DNA of 64,000 nt, from NCBI RefSeq assembly GCF_000317285.1, contig NZ_AJLN01000050.1:1-64000 (forward strand), written 5' to 3'. This stretch comes from Chlorogloeopsis fritschii PCC 6912. Its GTDB lineage: Bacteria > Cyanobacteriota > Cyanobacteriia > Cyanobacteriales > Nostocaceae. A program made the translations under genes and the position numbers. Shown here one piece after another: positions 25,028-34,303 of the stretch; position 1 is the first letter of the stretch, and the number at the start of each line of letters is the position of its first letter. The notes under the pieces are model-generated. The model had not been told where the DNA came from. It made no database searches and saw only the letters and a program-made list of their open reading frames with translations.

Positions 25028-25945
25028 TTAAACTAAACACCGTTCAATTGTCGCTACAACCGATCGCGAAAGTGCTTCTAAATCGTAGCCACCTTCTAAT
25101 CCAAACAAAATTTTTCGAGTTACTCCTAAACAATAGTCGGTAAATAAACCGTAATCTTGGGGTTGCAAATTAATCATTGCTAGTGGATCAGCAGCATTGG
25201 CATCGTAACCAGCACTAACAATCAACAAATCCGGCTGAAAGTCTGCTAAAAACGGTACTACCTTTTTTTCAAACACTGGCTGGTAAATGCCAATATCGCT
25301 GCCGGGGGGCATGGGCAAATTTAAGATGTTATTATGAAAACCTCTTTCGGAAATTTTGCCAGTACCGGGATAGCAGGGATACTGATGCAATGAGCAATAA
25401 GCTATTTGGGAATTAGTTTCTACAATTGCTTGGGTGCCATTACCGTGATGCACATCCCAATCTAAAATAGCGACTCGGTTAATGCCTGGTTGTGTTAAGG
25501 CACCTAAAGCAGCGATCGCCGCATTAGCAAACAAGCAAAACCCCATCCCATAATCTTTTTCGGCATGGTGCCCAGGTGGGCGCGCCATTACAAAAGCTGG
25601 ATTGCCAGTTTCTAGTACTGCATCAACTCCATCCAACCAGGCACTCACTGCCAACAATGCTACATCATAGCTGCGGGGAGAAACGGCAGTGTCTGTATCC
25701 AAAAAACCACCACCACTAGAGGCGATTTCTTGAACTTTCTGAATGTAGTTCTCGGTATGTACCTCCAATAGCAAAGGCATCAGCAGACGCTTGTCAACTG
25801 GTGTAGGCGATCGCCATTCAATTTGGGAAGCAAACTCCGCTGCTTTTAGGGCGGTAGTAATGGCACTCAAGCGCTCTGGCTTTTCTGGATGGAGGTATCC
25901 AGTCTTGTGTTCCAGAAATTCATCAGAATAGATGACTGGCAACAT
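25028..25945 (-). CDS. Histone-deacetylase-family (AcuC-like) hydrolase
   Basis: A zinc amidohydrolase of the HDAC/acetylpolyamine amidohydrolase superfamily, 305 residues. The signature blocks are complete: GYLHPEKPERL (residues 16-26), ARPPGHHAEKDYGMGFCLFAN (tandem His charge relay), LDWDVHHGNGTQ (zinc Asp/His), SAGYDANAADPLA (second zinc Asp) and GLEGGYD. Bacterial members deacetylate acetylated proteins (AcuC) or polyamines; the substrate is not decidable here. The ATG start is clear. It is transcribed divergently from the CHAT gene, separated by an AT-rich leader. Confidence 0.9.
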   Translation of the reverse strand: MLPVIYSDEFLEHKTGYLHPEKPERLSAITTALKAAEFASQIEWRSPTPVDKRLLMPLLLEVHTENYIQKVQEIASSGGGFLDTDTAVSPRSYDVALLAVSAWLDGVDAVLETGNPAFVMARPPGHHAEKDYGMGFCLFANAAIAALGALTQPGINRVAILDWDVHHGNGTQAIVETNSQIAYCSLHQYPCYPGTGKISERGFHNNILNLPMPPGSDIGIYQPVFEKKVVPFLADFQPDLLIVSAGYDANAADPLAMINLQPQDYGLFTDYCLGVTRKILFGLEGGYDLEALSRSVVATIERCLV

Positions 25946-26405
25946 ACATTAGTAGATGTCTTAATCTCGAAACTACATGAAGTCTAACTTGAAAATAGGG
26001 GCTAGGGGCTAGGGAAAAGAGATTTTTATTTCCCTCATTGTGTTATTTGTTACATAATTGCTTGTTTTGAAAATAAGACAGAGGGTAGAAGGAATAAAGT
26101 TTTTCATACCTTTACTTGTGTATTAAATTTTTATAGAAATAGTTTGATGAATCAATAATTTGATTTGTGTAGTTTTGTGTAGTATTGATTTTGAATGAAG
26201 AGTTCAACACTACAAAAATTTATACATTTTATTACCTATCAAACCTTTGCGTTTACACATAATTTATTTACACAATATTCATAAAATCTCAGTATCTCTT
26301 CGGAAGTGGGACGTTAAATTAAAAAAAGATTTAACGGAAAATACAGCAAACTGTCTGTATCTAAAGTAAGCACGTTTGTTAACCATTTACCATAAAACTG
26401 CTTTT
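25946..26405. other. Divergent promoter region of HDAC and CHAT genes
   Basis: No gene. It includes a short GGGGCTA heptamer run at about 25997-26016 and is otherwise very AT-rich. The promoters of both genes must lie here, but I cannot fix them. Confidence 0.5.
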
Positions 26406-28946
26406 ATGTTAGGCAGATATCGGACATATGGTGTCCGTCGCTTATTAAAATTATTATTTTTGTTCATTTTTACATCCAGCTTATGTCTGGTAAATTTACT
26501 GTTACCGCTTGGGCAGGGAAGATACGAACTAGCTACAGCACAAGTAACACATAAAAGTCTTGTTTCTTCTCACTTTTTTGATGTGCCTGTGAATGCTAGC
26601 CAATTGCTACAGCAGGGTAATCAAAAATACGAGCGGGGAGATTTACAAGCTGCGATCGCGGATTGGGAGCGAGCGATCGCCTATTATCGGCAAGGCAATC
26701 ACTGGTTGAATGTAGGACAAATACTGCTCAAACAAGCTCAAGCATATAATAGTTTGGGAAAACCAGAGAAGGCTATTATTTTTTCTGAAAGTGCTTTACA
26801 GATTGCCCGTGCTTGCAATGACAATTCTTTAGAAGCGGCGGCTTTAGGAAGTAGAGGAGAAGCTCATCGACTACAAGGCGATTATCAGCAAGCGATTATT
26901 GATTTAAAATCGAGTATCGAAATTGCTCAAAATATTCATAATTCTGACTATTATGATTTTGCTTTAAATCAATTAGGAAGTACTTATATTAGTCTAGCTC
27001 TAATTAATTATAATCGTGCCTCTTCGGCTTTAGAGTCAGGCGATAATGACGAAGCTGAACTTTTTACTAAACAAGCTTGGGAATACGATTTAAAAGCATT
27101 AGAATATTTAAATAATAGTTTGAATATTGCTCGTAAAAAGCAAGATAAACTTCGTGAAGTACATTTATTACTCAATTCTATTTTACCTGCGTATCGCGTT
27201 AAAAAATCAAACTTAGCTATAACTAAATTGCAGTTGGCTTTACAGCTACTAGAGCGTTTACCAAATTCCCGGCAGAAAGTATATGCCGCGATTGAATTAG
27301 CTCAACTTGTACAATCTCTTCCTTCTGGAACAACTTCATCTTTAAATGAATGTTCAGTATCTCAAGGAGAGCCACAAGCTTTAGATTTGCTTGCACAAGC
27401 AATTTCAATTTCTCAAAGTTCAAACTATCAGCGCCCTTTGTCTTTTGCTTTAGGTTATCTCGCTCATATTTATGAGTGTCGCCAGAATTACCAGCAAGCG
27501 CTCAATATAACTCGACAAGCACAACAAGCTGCAAAACAAAAATTGAACGCTCAAGATAGCTTGTATTTATGGCAGTGGCAAGCAGGAAGAATATTAAAAG
27601 CACAAAATCGGCTGGTTGAAGCGATCGCTGCCTATGAACAAGCTATTGCTACTTTTGACAATATCCCCAATCCGATAGTAATTCATAATTCAGACTTACA
27701 AATTAATCATAGATATGCCATAGAAAAAATCTATCGCGAGTTGATTGCACTGAAGCTAAATTTAGAAAATGTCGAAATAAATAAACCAGGTAATACTTAC
27801 AATAGTAAAGAGAATCTTAACTCTGTACTCAAAACTCTTGATGCTCTAAAAATTAGAGAGCTACAAAACTATCTTCATCAAGATTCTAGTGTCAGAACGC
27901 TTCAGCAAGTAAATTTGGATCTCAATATTAATAAAGATACAGCCATATTTTGGTCAATCATCCAAGATGAGCGTACTGCAATTATCGTTTATCTGCCTAA
28001 CAGGGAAATTAAATTTAAATGGATACAGCTTGATAGTCAAAGCCTGAAGGATGAAATCAATAAATTTCGGATTGGGCTGGAGAAACGTAGTGACATAATT
28101 TATCATCGAGGTCAAGCACAAAGGTTGTATGACTGGATTGTTCGTGCTTTTGAAAATGATTTAGAGTCATTGCGTATCAAAACACTGGTTTTTATTCCAG
28201 ATGGGCTTTTCCATAGTGTGCCGATGGCGGCACTGCATGATGGCAAGCAGTTTTTAATCCAGAAGTATGCGATCGCAACTGCCTCTAGTCTCAGTCTGAC
28301 ACCTCCACTCCCAACCAATCCTAAAAAATTACGAGTGCTAGCTGTAGGGTTAACTAAAGATGCGATCGTTGACGATCAAAAATATCAAGCTTTGATTAAC
28401 GTCAAAGCAGAAATCAATCAAGTGATGGAGATAATTCCAGACGGCAAGCAGTTGTTAGATGAAGATTTTACACGCGATCGCTTATATGCAGAAATCCGTC
28501 AAGGAGTTTATTCCATTATTCACATTGCAACTCACGGTGAATTTAGTTTCGTTCCAGAAGATACCTTCCTTGTCACAGGCAATAATGGCAAGCTCTCTGT
28601 CAGCGACTTATACACTATGGTTCACAACATACCTAGCAGTCATAATTCAGTAGATTTATTAGTGCTAACCGCTTGCGAGACAGCCAGGGGAGATAACCAT
28701 GCTAACCTTGGTTTAGCTAGTATCGCAGTACTCGCTGGCGTCAAAAGCAGTTTAGCCTCTATATGGGCGGTAAATGATGCCGCAACCGTAAAATTAGTCA
28801 CAAAATTTTACGAATATTGGCACAACTTTGGATTAAGTAAGGCAGAAGCTTTACAAAAAGCACAGCAAGAACTAATAGCCTTAGGAAAAAAATACGCCCA
28901 TCCCTATTATTGGGCACCGTTTGTTCTCTCTGGTAATTGGCTCTAA
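26406..28946 (+). CDS. Exported TPR-CHAT cysteine protease
   Basis: A protein of 846 residues. An Arg-containing hydrophobic signal lies at 1-46 (LLKLLFLFIFTSSLCLVNLL). TPR-like helical repeats occupy about 50-430 (NQKYERGDLQAAIADWERAI, LEAAALGSRGEAHRLQGDYQ). The C-terminal CHAT domain (about 515-846) has the caspase-like dyad: H710 in IHIATHGEF and C757 in LTACETARG, then SLASIWAVNDAAT and the final HPYYWAPFVLSGNW. CHAT proteases are usually activated through a partner; TPR repeats would hold it. The signal sequence points to an extracytoplasmic location. I prefer the ATG at 26406 to a TTG at 26376. It is convergent with the DUF928 gene, 56 bp apart. Not specifically HetF as far as I can tell. 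Confidence 0.9.
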   Translation: MLGRYRTYGVRRLLKLLFLFIFTSSLCLVNLLLPLGQGRYELATAQVTHKSLVSSHFFDVPVNASQLLQQGNQKYERGDLQAAIADWERAIAYYRQGNHWLNVGQILLKQAQAYNSLGKPEKAIIFSESALQIARACNDNSLEAAALGSRGEAHRLQGDYQQAIIDLKSSIEIAQNIHNSDYYDFALNQLGSTYISLALINYNRASSALESGDNDEAELFTKQAWEYDLKALEYLNNSLNIARKKQDKLREVHLLLNSILPAYRVKKSNLAITKLQLALQLLERLPNSRQKVYAAIELAQLVQSLPSGTTSSLNECSVSQGEPQALDLLAQAISISQSSNYQRPLSFALGYLAHIYECRQNYQQALNITRQAQQAAKQKLNAQDSLYLWQWQAGRILKAQNRLVEAIAAYEQAIATFDNIPNPIVIHNSDLQINHRYAIEKIYRELIALKLNLENVEINKPGNTYNSKENLNSVLKTLDALKIRELQNYLHQDSSVRTLQQVNLDLNINKDTAIFWSIIQDERTAIIVYLPNREIKFKWIQLDSQSLKDEINKFRIGLEKRSDIIYHRGQAQRLYDWIVRAFENDLESLRIKTLVFIPDGLFHSVPMAALHDGKQFLIQKYAIATASSLSLTPPLPTNPKKLRVLAVGLTKDAIVDDQKYQALINVKAEINQVMEIIPDGKQLLDEDFTRDRLYAEIRQGVYSIIHIATHGEFSFVPEDTFLVTGNNGKLSVSDLYTMVHNIPSSHNSVDLLVLTACETARGDNHANLGLASIAVLAGVKSSLASIWAVNDAATVKLVTKFYEYWHNFGLSKAEALQKAQQELIALGKKYAHPYYWAPFVLSGNWL

Positions 28947-29002
28947 AGGCTAATGCATATGTGAGCTTGCCTGGTGGCTATCCTTCCCTACTAAATATTC
29001 GC

Positions 29003-29728
29003 TTAAGGTAAATTTAGAGAAATGCCTTCTTTTGATGGTTCTTCTAAATTAGCAAGATCTTGTAGCAAACTTGCTGCAACTTTACCTAATTCTCTTTGAT
29101 TGCTGACAGCTAGAGCTTCAGATAGAGCATCGTACCATATACCTGCTTCAGCATACAGAGTAGCTCTTTGCAAACTGTTTTGGCTGCGAGCTAGTAGATT
29201 TTTCAAATCTGGTGGTATTGGTACAATATCAAGTTCTGTTCTAGCAACTAAATTGTGTGATGGGCGGTTGCGGTTACACAAAACTTCTACTTGCCATAAA
29301 TATCTTTGACCAACAGTTAAACCTGGTACGGTTTGTGGTAAAGATAATTTCATGATGCCAGGGGAACTCTGCATTTCCAACTTATAAGCTAAATTCAACT
29401 GCTCGTTGGTATCAATTTTATAAAGAGTAAATTCTATCGGCGTTTTTTCCCGGCTGGCTACCAACCAAGCAAAGGTTGGATGAGATGAAGTAGTTTGCCC
29501 AACATGGGTGATGGGAGCAAGTAATCTTAAAGAGGGAGCACCAGAAGCCTTGCATCTCCCCCTAGTTCCTGATGAATCTGTATAACCACTAGGCGATTTT
29601 TGATCGCGCGGTGGTTGATAGGCAGCTAGCACCGCCTGAGTTAACGAAAGCGTTATCGTCAAAGCACTAATTACTAAAATCCTGAGATTAAAAGATTTGT
29701 GCAAGAGCCACTTTCTGCGAATCATCAT
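29003..29728 (-). CDS. DUF928 secreted protein
   Basis: A protein of 241 residues with a signal peptide cleaved near VLA-A (about residue 35). The DUF928 features are visible: RGRCKASGAPSLRLLAPITHVGQTTSSHPTFAW (in two parts, residues 56-90), the FTLY/LEMQSSPGIMKLSLP beta stretch, GQRYLWQVEVLCN and the helical tail from LARSQNSLQRATLYAEAGIWYDAL. The function is unknown. In cyanobacteria DUF928 genes commonly neighbour CHAT-TPR and CHASE2 genes, exactly the context here. The ATG at 29728 has a GAGGGG ribosome site; a GTG at 29749 is an alternative. Confidence 0.85.
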   Translation of the reverse strand: MMIRRKWLLHKSFNLRILVISALTITLSLTQAVLAAYQPPRDQKSPSGYTDSSGTRGRCKASGAPSLRLLAPITHVGQTTSSHPTFAWLVASREKTPIEFTLYKIDTNEQLNLAYKLEMQSSPGIMKLSLPQTVPGLTVGQRYLWQVEVLCNRNRPSHNLVARTELDIVPIPPDLKNLLARSQNSLQRATLYAEAGIWYDALSEALAVSNQRELGKVAASLLQDLANLEEPSKEGISLNLP

Positions 29729-30450
29729 CTTTCCCCTCTGGCATTGCACTAGAAAGTTATCAATAAAAGGTTATAAATTTACCCTCTTTGATTACTCTAG
29801 TCAAACCAAAAATTTGGTTCTTCTACTGCAAGTCTGATGTAATTTACGTTTTGGATGTGTACAGGCAAGAATTATTATTCTTTAATTCCTTAGATTTGAA
29901 ATGATTAATAAAATTCTCGCCTCTGGTAACAAGCACACACAGCGCTCTGGCAAAAGTAATTATAGAGGGTTAAAGGACTATTTACCATAATTATATTACT
30001 AGAAATAACTCAACTCATTTCTGATTCTAGCGGTTTCTTTTGCAGAAAAATACATTAATTTTTATGGATATTATTTGTATATATATAAATAGTATAACCT
30101 ATCTTTTTTATTCTGACAGTGTAACTACTCTAAGTTTTTTAGTTATTAGGATACAAATTTAACATACATCTGAAGAAATCTTGTGTTTAGTTTCCTAAAT
30201 TTTATGTTTGCAAATGCTTATACAGTAAGACTTTAGGCTTTTTAACACCTGATTTTAATTAGAAATTAAATTACTTCAAATATTAAATCCGAAGTATAAA
30301 TTATTGAGTATTATTTTTTCATTATCATTGCTGTAACTACATCATATCTTTAAATTTACTATTAATATTTCATGAAATTTTGTTGATATAAAAAACCTTA
30401 ATTAATTCTTAATTAAAAATTAAGTAAATATTAAATAATTAATTTAATAA
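29729..30450. other. AT-rich leader between CHASE2 and DUF928 genes
   Basis: 700 bases without a credible gene on either strand. Very AT-rich with several poly-A/T tracts. Some of it should be the DUF928 promoter. I see no member of the repeat families found elsewhere in the window. Confidence 0.5.
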
Positions 30451-32340
30451 CTAAAAACGTATACCAAAAAATAACCTAGTCGCTGGCCAAGATAATTCAC
30501 AAAGAGTTCCTCTCGGAGAAAGGGGCGATCGCGTAAATTTTCCTTTCAATTGTCGAGCTAAGTTTCTAAATTGCTGCGTTCCTCGACCTTCTCTATACGA
30601 AATTATTCCCAAGCCATCATCGACAATTTTTAGGGTGTACCAACCTTCGTTTTTAGTGTAACTAACTTCTAGGCGAGTTACACCTATGGCGTGTTTACCA
30701 ACATTACATAAAGCTTCCTCTAAAAACCGACAAAGTCCACGCTTTTGTTCTATATTCAAGTAGCGTTCATCTATAGGGTCGAATGTTACTATTTTGACTT
30801 TTAAAGTACTAAAGCATGGAAATTCTCGCTCTAGTGTGTGGTTATAAACTTGGTAAAGAACTGCATGAATAGGATCTTGCAAACTTAGCGATAAACCATT
30901 TCCTAAATAAAGGCTTCTATCTTGAGATAGAGGTTCTCGTTGTAAAAATTCATATATTCCTCGCAGTTCATGGTTTAGTTTCTCCAAGTCTTTTTCTAGT
31001 ACTACAATCACTTCATCACTTGAATCTTTTTCTCGCACGCGTTTTAATGCTTTAGCAAGGGTTTGGAGAGGGCCATTGTGAATGGTTTCAAATGTACGCT
31101 CGATTAAAGCTTGACGAGCTTCAATTCTAGAACGCAATGCTTGGTCATATTGATACAAAGCGGTCATTCCAATCCCATTTAAACTCAAAACAAGTATTGC
31201 TGGTATTAATGGAACCCACCAACCCCAGTACAACAGAAGTAAGTAACTAATAACAATTAAACCACTGCTGGCAATACCAACAGCCAAAAGATTTATGTAT
31301 GGAGACTTGGTGAGTTTGGCTAAAGCAATCCCCAATATACCCCAGCCTAATATCCATATATAATCCCAACCATCTGCCCAAGAGTAGAAAAGTGGTCTAG
31401 AGTTAAGCACTGCACTGATAATTTGGGAAATGGCGTGTGCTTGAACTTCCACTCCAAAAATGCGTCCGCTCGCAGGTTTAGCTGATACTACCGCAGAAGT
31501 AGTGATGAAGTCTTTAACACTAGAGGCAGTAATTCCAATAATGACAATGCGATCGCGTATCCACTCCGGTTTAAAATTTCCCGTTTGAATATCATCTAAA
31601 GATAAAATCCGAAATCGCTCTGCACCACTGCGGAAATTGAGCAATACCTGCACTCCACCAGCATCAGTTCTGACATATCCCCCAGAATTGGGAAAAAACC
31701 TGGGTAGCTCGGTGTTGCCGAACCTAATCGCAGCAGGATCGCGAATACCGTTTTCTAAGCTCAAACCTTCGCGAGCTAAGTAAGCTTGTGCCAAACAAAG
31801 AGATAGAGAAAATTTATAACCTTGAGATGTAGGTGTTGATAGTAGACTGCGCCGCAACTTACCATCAGCATCGGTAATTTGATCTGTAAAACAAACTTGC
31901 TTTGGAGGTAGTGTTGGTGGAGGAGCAATTTGCTCAGGTAATACTTTTTCTATCGCAATTAAATTTTTGATTTCACCAAATGCAGCAACAAGCTCAGTAT
32001 GCCCAGGTTCTACAGGTAAATCCCTGACAATATCTAGACCGATGACTCTAGGAGCCAAAGAATGCAATTTATAAAGTAGTGCTGCAATTTCTCGATCTGG
32101 TATTGGGTATTGTCTGAGATTGCGAATATCTTTTTCATTAATTCCAACAATGACAATGCGTTCATCAATAGGTTCAGCAGGGCGCAGACGGAGGAAATTA
32201 TCAAAGGCTAGCCACTCTAAAGATTGCATGGAACCAGTTAAACGGGCAAGTATCACCAGACCAATCACCGCCATTCCTGGTAATACACCCACCCGCCAAA
32301 TAGCAAATTCTTCTTTGACTCTTCTCCACAATCGCGCCAT
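30451..32340 (-). CDS. CHASE2-domain sensor histidine kinase
   Basis: A protein of 629 residues. One N-terminal transmembrane helix (GMAVIGLVILARLTG) leads to an extracytoplasmic CHASE2 domain (about 40-320; LRPAEPIDERIVIVGINEKDI and IRDRIVIIGITASSVKDF). Three hydrophobic helices follow (about 325-395). The cytoplasmic part has a dimerisation region with ERTFETIHNGPLQTLAKAL, whose His fits a HisKA_3-type phosphoacceptor, and an ATPase domain with N-box-like LEEALCNVGKHA and G-box IVDDGLGI and GTLCELSW. It therefore looks active. The adjacent upstream gene encodes a NarL-type regulator, its natural partner. Confidence 0.88.
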   Translation of the reverse strand: MARLWRRVKEEFAIWRVGVLPGMAVIGLVILARLTGSMQSLEWLAFDNFLRLRPAEPIDERIVIVGINEKDIRNLRQYPIPDREIAALLYKLHSLAPRVIGLDIVRDLPVEPGHTELVAAFGEIKNLIAIEKVLPEQIAPPPTLPPKQVCFTDQITDADGKLRRSLLSTPTSQGYKFSLSLCLAQAYLAREGLSLENGIRDPAAIRFGNTELPRFFPNSGGYVRTDAGGVQVLLNFRSGAERFRILSLDDIQTGNFKPEWIRDRIVIIGITASSVKDFITTSAVVSAKPASGRIFGVEVQAHAISQIISAVLNSRPLFYSWADGWDYIWILGWGILGIALAKLTKSPYINLLAVGIASSGLIVISYLLLLYWGWWVPLIPAILVLSLNGIGMTALYQYDQALRSRIEARQALIERTFETIHNGPLQTLAKALKRVREKDSSDEVIVVLEKDLEKLNHELRGIYEFLQREPLSQDRSLYLGNGLSLSLQDPIHAVLYQVYNHTLEREFPCFSTLKVKIVTFDPIDERYLNIEQKRGLCRFLEEALCNVGKHAIGVTRLEVSYTKNEGWYTLKIVDDGLGIISYREGRGTQQFRNLARQLKGKFTRSPLSPRGTLCELSWPATRLFFGIRF

Positions 32341-32397
32341 AACTTTTTTCTTTTGTCATCTGTCAAAAGTCAGTTGTTAGTAGTTAGTGGTTAGTAG

Positions 32398-32466
32398 GGT
32401 AGGGGCGGGTTTTGCTAATCATCTTTGGGTTAAAACTGATAATGTATCTTCTAAACTCGCCCGTAC
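32398..32466. repeat. 68-bp inverted-end element, copy D
   Basis: Opposite orientation to copies A-C. Its reverse complement, GTACGGGCGAGTTTAGAAGA onward, nearly matches copy B. Heptamers (TTAGTAG and TAATGAC types) lie on both sides. Confidence 0.85.
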
Positions 32467-32520
32467 AGTAGTTAATGGTTAATGACTAATAATCAATGAC
32501 TAATGACTCATGACCAATGA

Positions 32521-33198
32521 CTAATCTATCAATCCTTCTTCTCTAGCTCGCATTTCCGTTTGAATGCGCATATTTTTTCCCTCTTCAGGATAAACGTCCA
32601 AAGCGTCTTGCAATTTGCTCCAGTAATGACGCACCATTCGTTCGCCAACACACATTCGCTCTGCAATTGCCTTGTCTGTTAATCCTTCCTCAAATGCGAG
32701 AGTTAGCACCCTCAGCCATTCTGGTTTCACCTCTAAGCCAGAATGAATTCCCTTGATATCTTTTGTATGAGTTAATCCCTGTAGTGCCCAATCTACTCTA
32801 GTTAGCATCTCTTGGCTAGCAAGACTTTTATCTGCGACTGTAAAACCTCCTTTATGGACATCAATGTCAGGTCGAATCCTGACTAAGGTTCTCACATGAG
32901 CACTTTGGACTACAATATTCAGGCTAGAATAATGTAGCATCAAAGTCCTGAGTAATTTGACACCTGTCTCCGGTCGTGCCGTTTTTCCAGAGCTTTCTGG
33001 AAGAGAAAGATCCATAACTACAAGATCTGGCTGTATGCTTGATACCTGAGAGAGGGCTTGTTGGGCAGTTAAAGCTGTGATAAACTCAGCGTCTGGATAT
33101 TTGTTCCTTAAAACATCAATAGTTCCGCCCAAAACTGATTCGTGATCGTCAATCACGAGAATTTTCAGCAAAGCTGTTCTGGATAAAACTTGTCTCAT
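32521..33198 (-). CDS. NarL-type response regulator
   Basis: A protein of 225 residues. The receiver domain has the acidic pair (VIDDHESV), the phosphoacceptor Asp in DLVVMDLSLPESSG, and the conserved Lys in VDVHKGGF. The C-terminal LuxR-type helix-turn-helix is WLRVLTLAFEEGLTDKAIAERM and GERMVRHYWSKLQDAL. It should be phosphorylated by the CHASE2 kinase encoded 180 bp downstream and could control the peptide and exporter genes upstream on the same strand. I chose the ATG at 33198; GTG at 33207 is possible. The TAG stop falls in a heptamer repeat. Confidence 0.88.
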   Translation of the reverse strand: MRQVLSRTALLKILVIDDHESVLGGTIDVLRNKYPDAEFITALTAQQALSQVSSIQPDLVVMDLSLPESSGKTARPETGVKLLRTLMLHYSSLNIVVQSAHVRTLVRIRPDIDVHKGGFTVADKSLASQEMLTRVDWALQGLTHTKDIKGIHSGLEVKPEWLRVLTLAFEEGLTDKAIAERMCVGERMVRHYWSKLQDALDVYPEEGKNMRIQTEMRAREEGLID

Positions 33199-33355
33199 AG
33201 TTAACACCCCCCACTATGAGTAGATTATTATATGTTATGTGTTGTGTTTCTTAAATTTACACCAATAAAATCACTTATGTTTAAAGTAGTAAATTTAAAT
33301 TTATATATGTAAAAAGTATAGTTATAAATAATCGACACAGCAAAATAATTGCCAA

Positions 33356-34063
33356 TTACCAAGAAAAGTTGCAATTTAAGCTCAGATTTTTACTGTGACA
33401 AACGCATTTGCCTGATGTTAAAAATTTAAAACTTTGGCAGAGATAATCTAACTCTGGCAAGTGTGTATAAAATGCAAGAGTAGCTAGATCGGGATAAGTA
33501 ATTTTTACTAATAAATTTCCTAAGTTTGCTTTTTGTTCCAACCTGATATAAATAGAGGTTTGGGTTAAAGCTTCCGAAAGAGTAATCTTTAATAACTCTT
33601 CCAAAGCTCTTAAAATTACCAAGCTCCGTTCTGCTGGCTCATGCCGCCAAGCACTAGGTAATTCAATCTGAAAATATATATGGGAATGGGATACAAGCCA
33701 AGGTTCTAATAGAGATTGAATAGCAAAAGGTAGGCTATCTTGGAGATAGACCGGAAATAAGCGATCGCTTAGTTGTGCTAAGGATTGATGAAAATTATCA
33801 ATTTTTTTTAAAAATTCCTGAGTTTTGTTTGTTGATAATTCTCTAGACTCTACTGGTAAGAGTTCTAAATTACGGCGGATTGTAAAAGATTCTTGTAACA
33901 AATCGTCCCGAATTTTTTCTGCTTCTAGGAAGAGTTTTAGAGATTGTCGGCAAGACCACCACTGTAATGCTTGTTGAACCTTATAATAGGATTTAACAAA
34001 CAAAATCAGTGTAACAATGTAGACAATTAAGATTATAATCTGTATAGCTAGTTGGTAGTTCAC
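33356..34063 (-). CDS. Membrane-anchored degenerate histidine-kinase-like protein
   Basis: A protein of 235 residues. An N-terminal transmembrane helix (LAIQIIILIVYIVTLILFV) is followed by a helical region (AEKIRDDLLQESFTIRRNLELL) arranged like the HisKA_3 dimerisation helix but without the phosphoacceptor histidine. The C-terminal part has an N-box-like helix (ILRALEELLKITLSEALTQT) and a beta stretch (YIRLEQKANLGNLLVKITYP) but no G1 or G2 glycine boxes. It probably neither binds ATP nor phosphorylates. It may act as a modulator of the neighbouring kinase or regulator. GTG start. The neighbours are the HlyD adaptor and the response regulator. Confidence 0.65.
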   Translation of the reverse strand: MNYQLAIQIIILIVYIVTLILFVKSYYKVQQALQWWSCRQSLKLFLEAEKIRDDLLQESFTIRRNLELLPVESRELSTNKTQEFLKKIDNFHQSLAQLSDRLFPVYLQDSLPFAIQSLLEPWLVSHSHIYFQIELPSAWRHEPAERSLVILRALEELLKITLSEALTQTSIYIRLEQKANLGNLLVKITYPDLATLAFYTHLPELDYLCQSFKFLTSGKCVCHSKNLSLNCNFSW

Positions 34064-34303
34064 AGTCCATTGCGATTTGATTTATTTTCCTACTGTAAGA
34101 GGTCAACACTAAGTAGAATATGGCATATTTCTGCCAAATAAATCGTTGAAAGCAGACAAGATGATTGTCAGAATAAGATATTTGGATTACAGAAAACTGC
34201 ATAGTTAATAACTAAATTAGTTTTTGGCTGAATAATTTAGTAAACAGTGCACAAAGTTGATAGCAACAGATGAGGAATAGATTATCCCAAATAAATAACC
34301 TAG

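Noticed and set aside
26376-28946. Naming the CHAT gene hetF
   Set aside because: CHAT domain and TPRs are shared with many cyanobacterial proteases. I saw no HetF-specific feature and no tandem NsiR1 repeats upstream.
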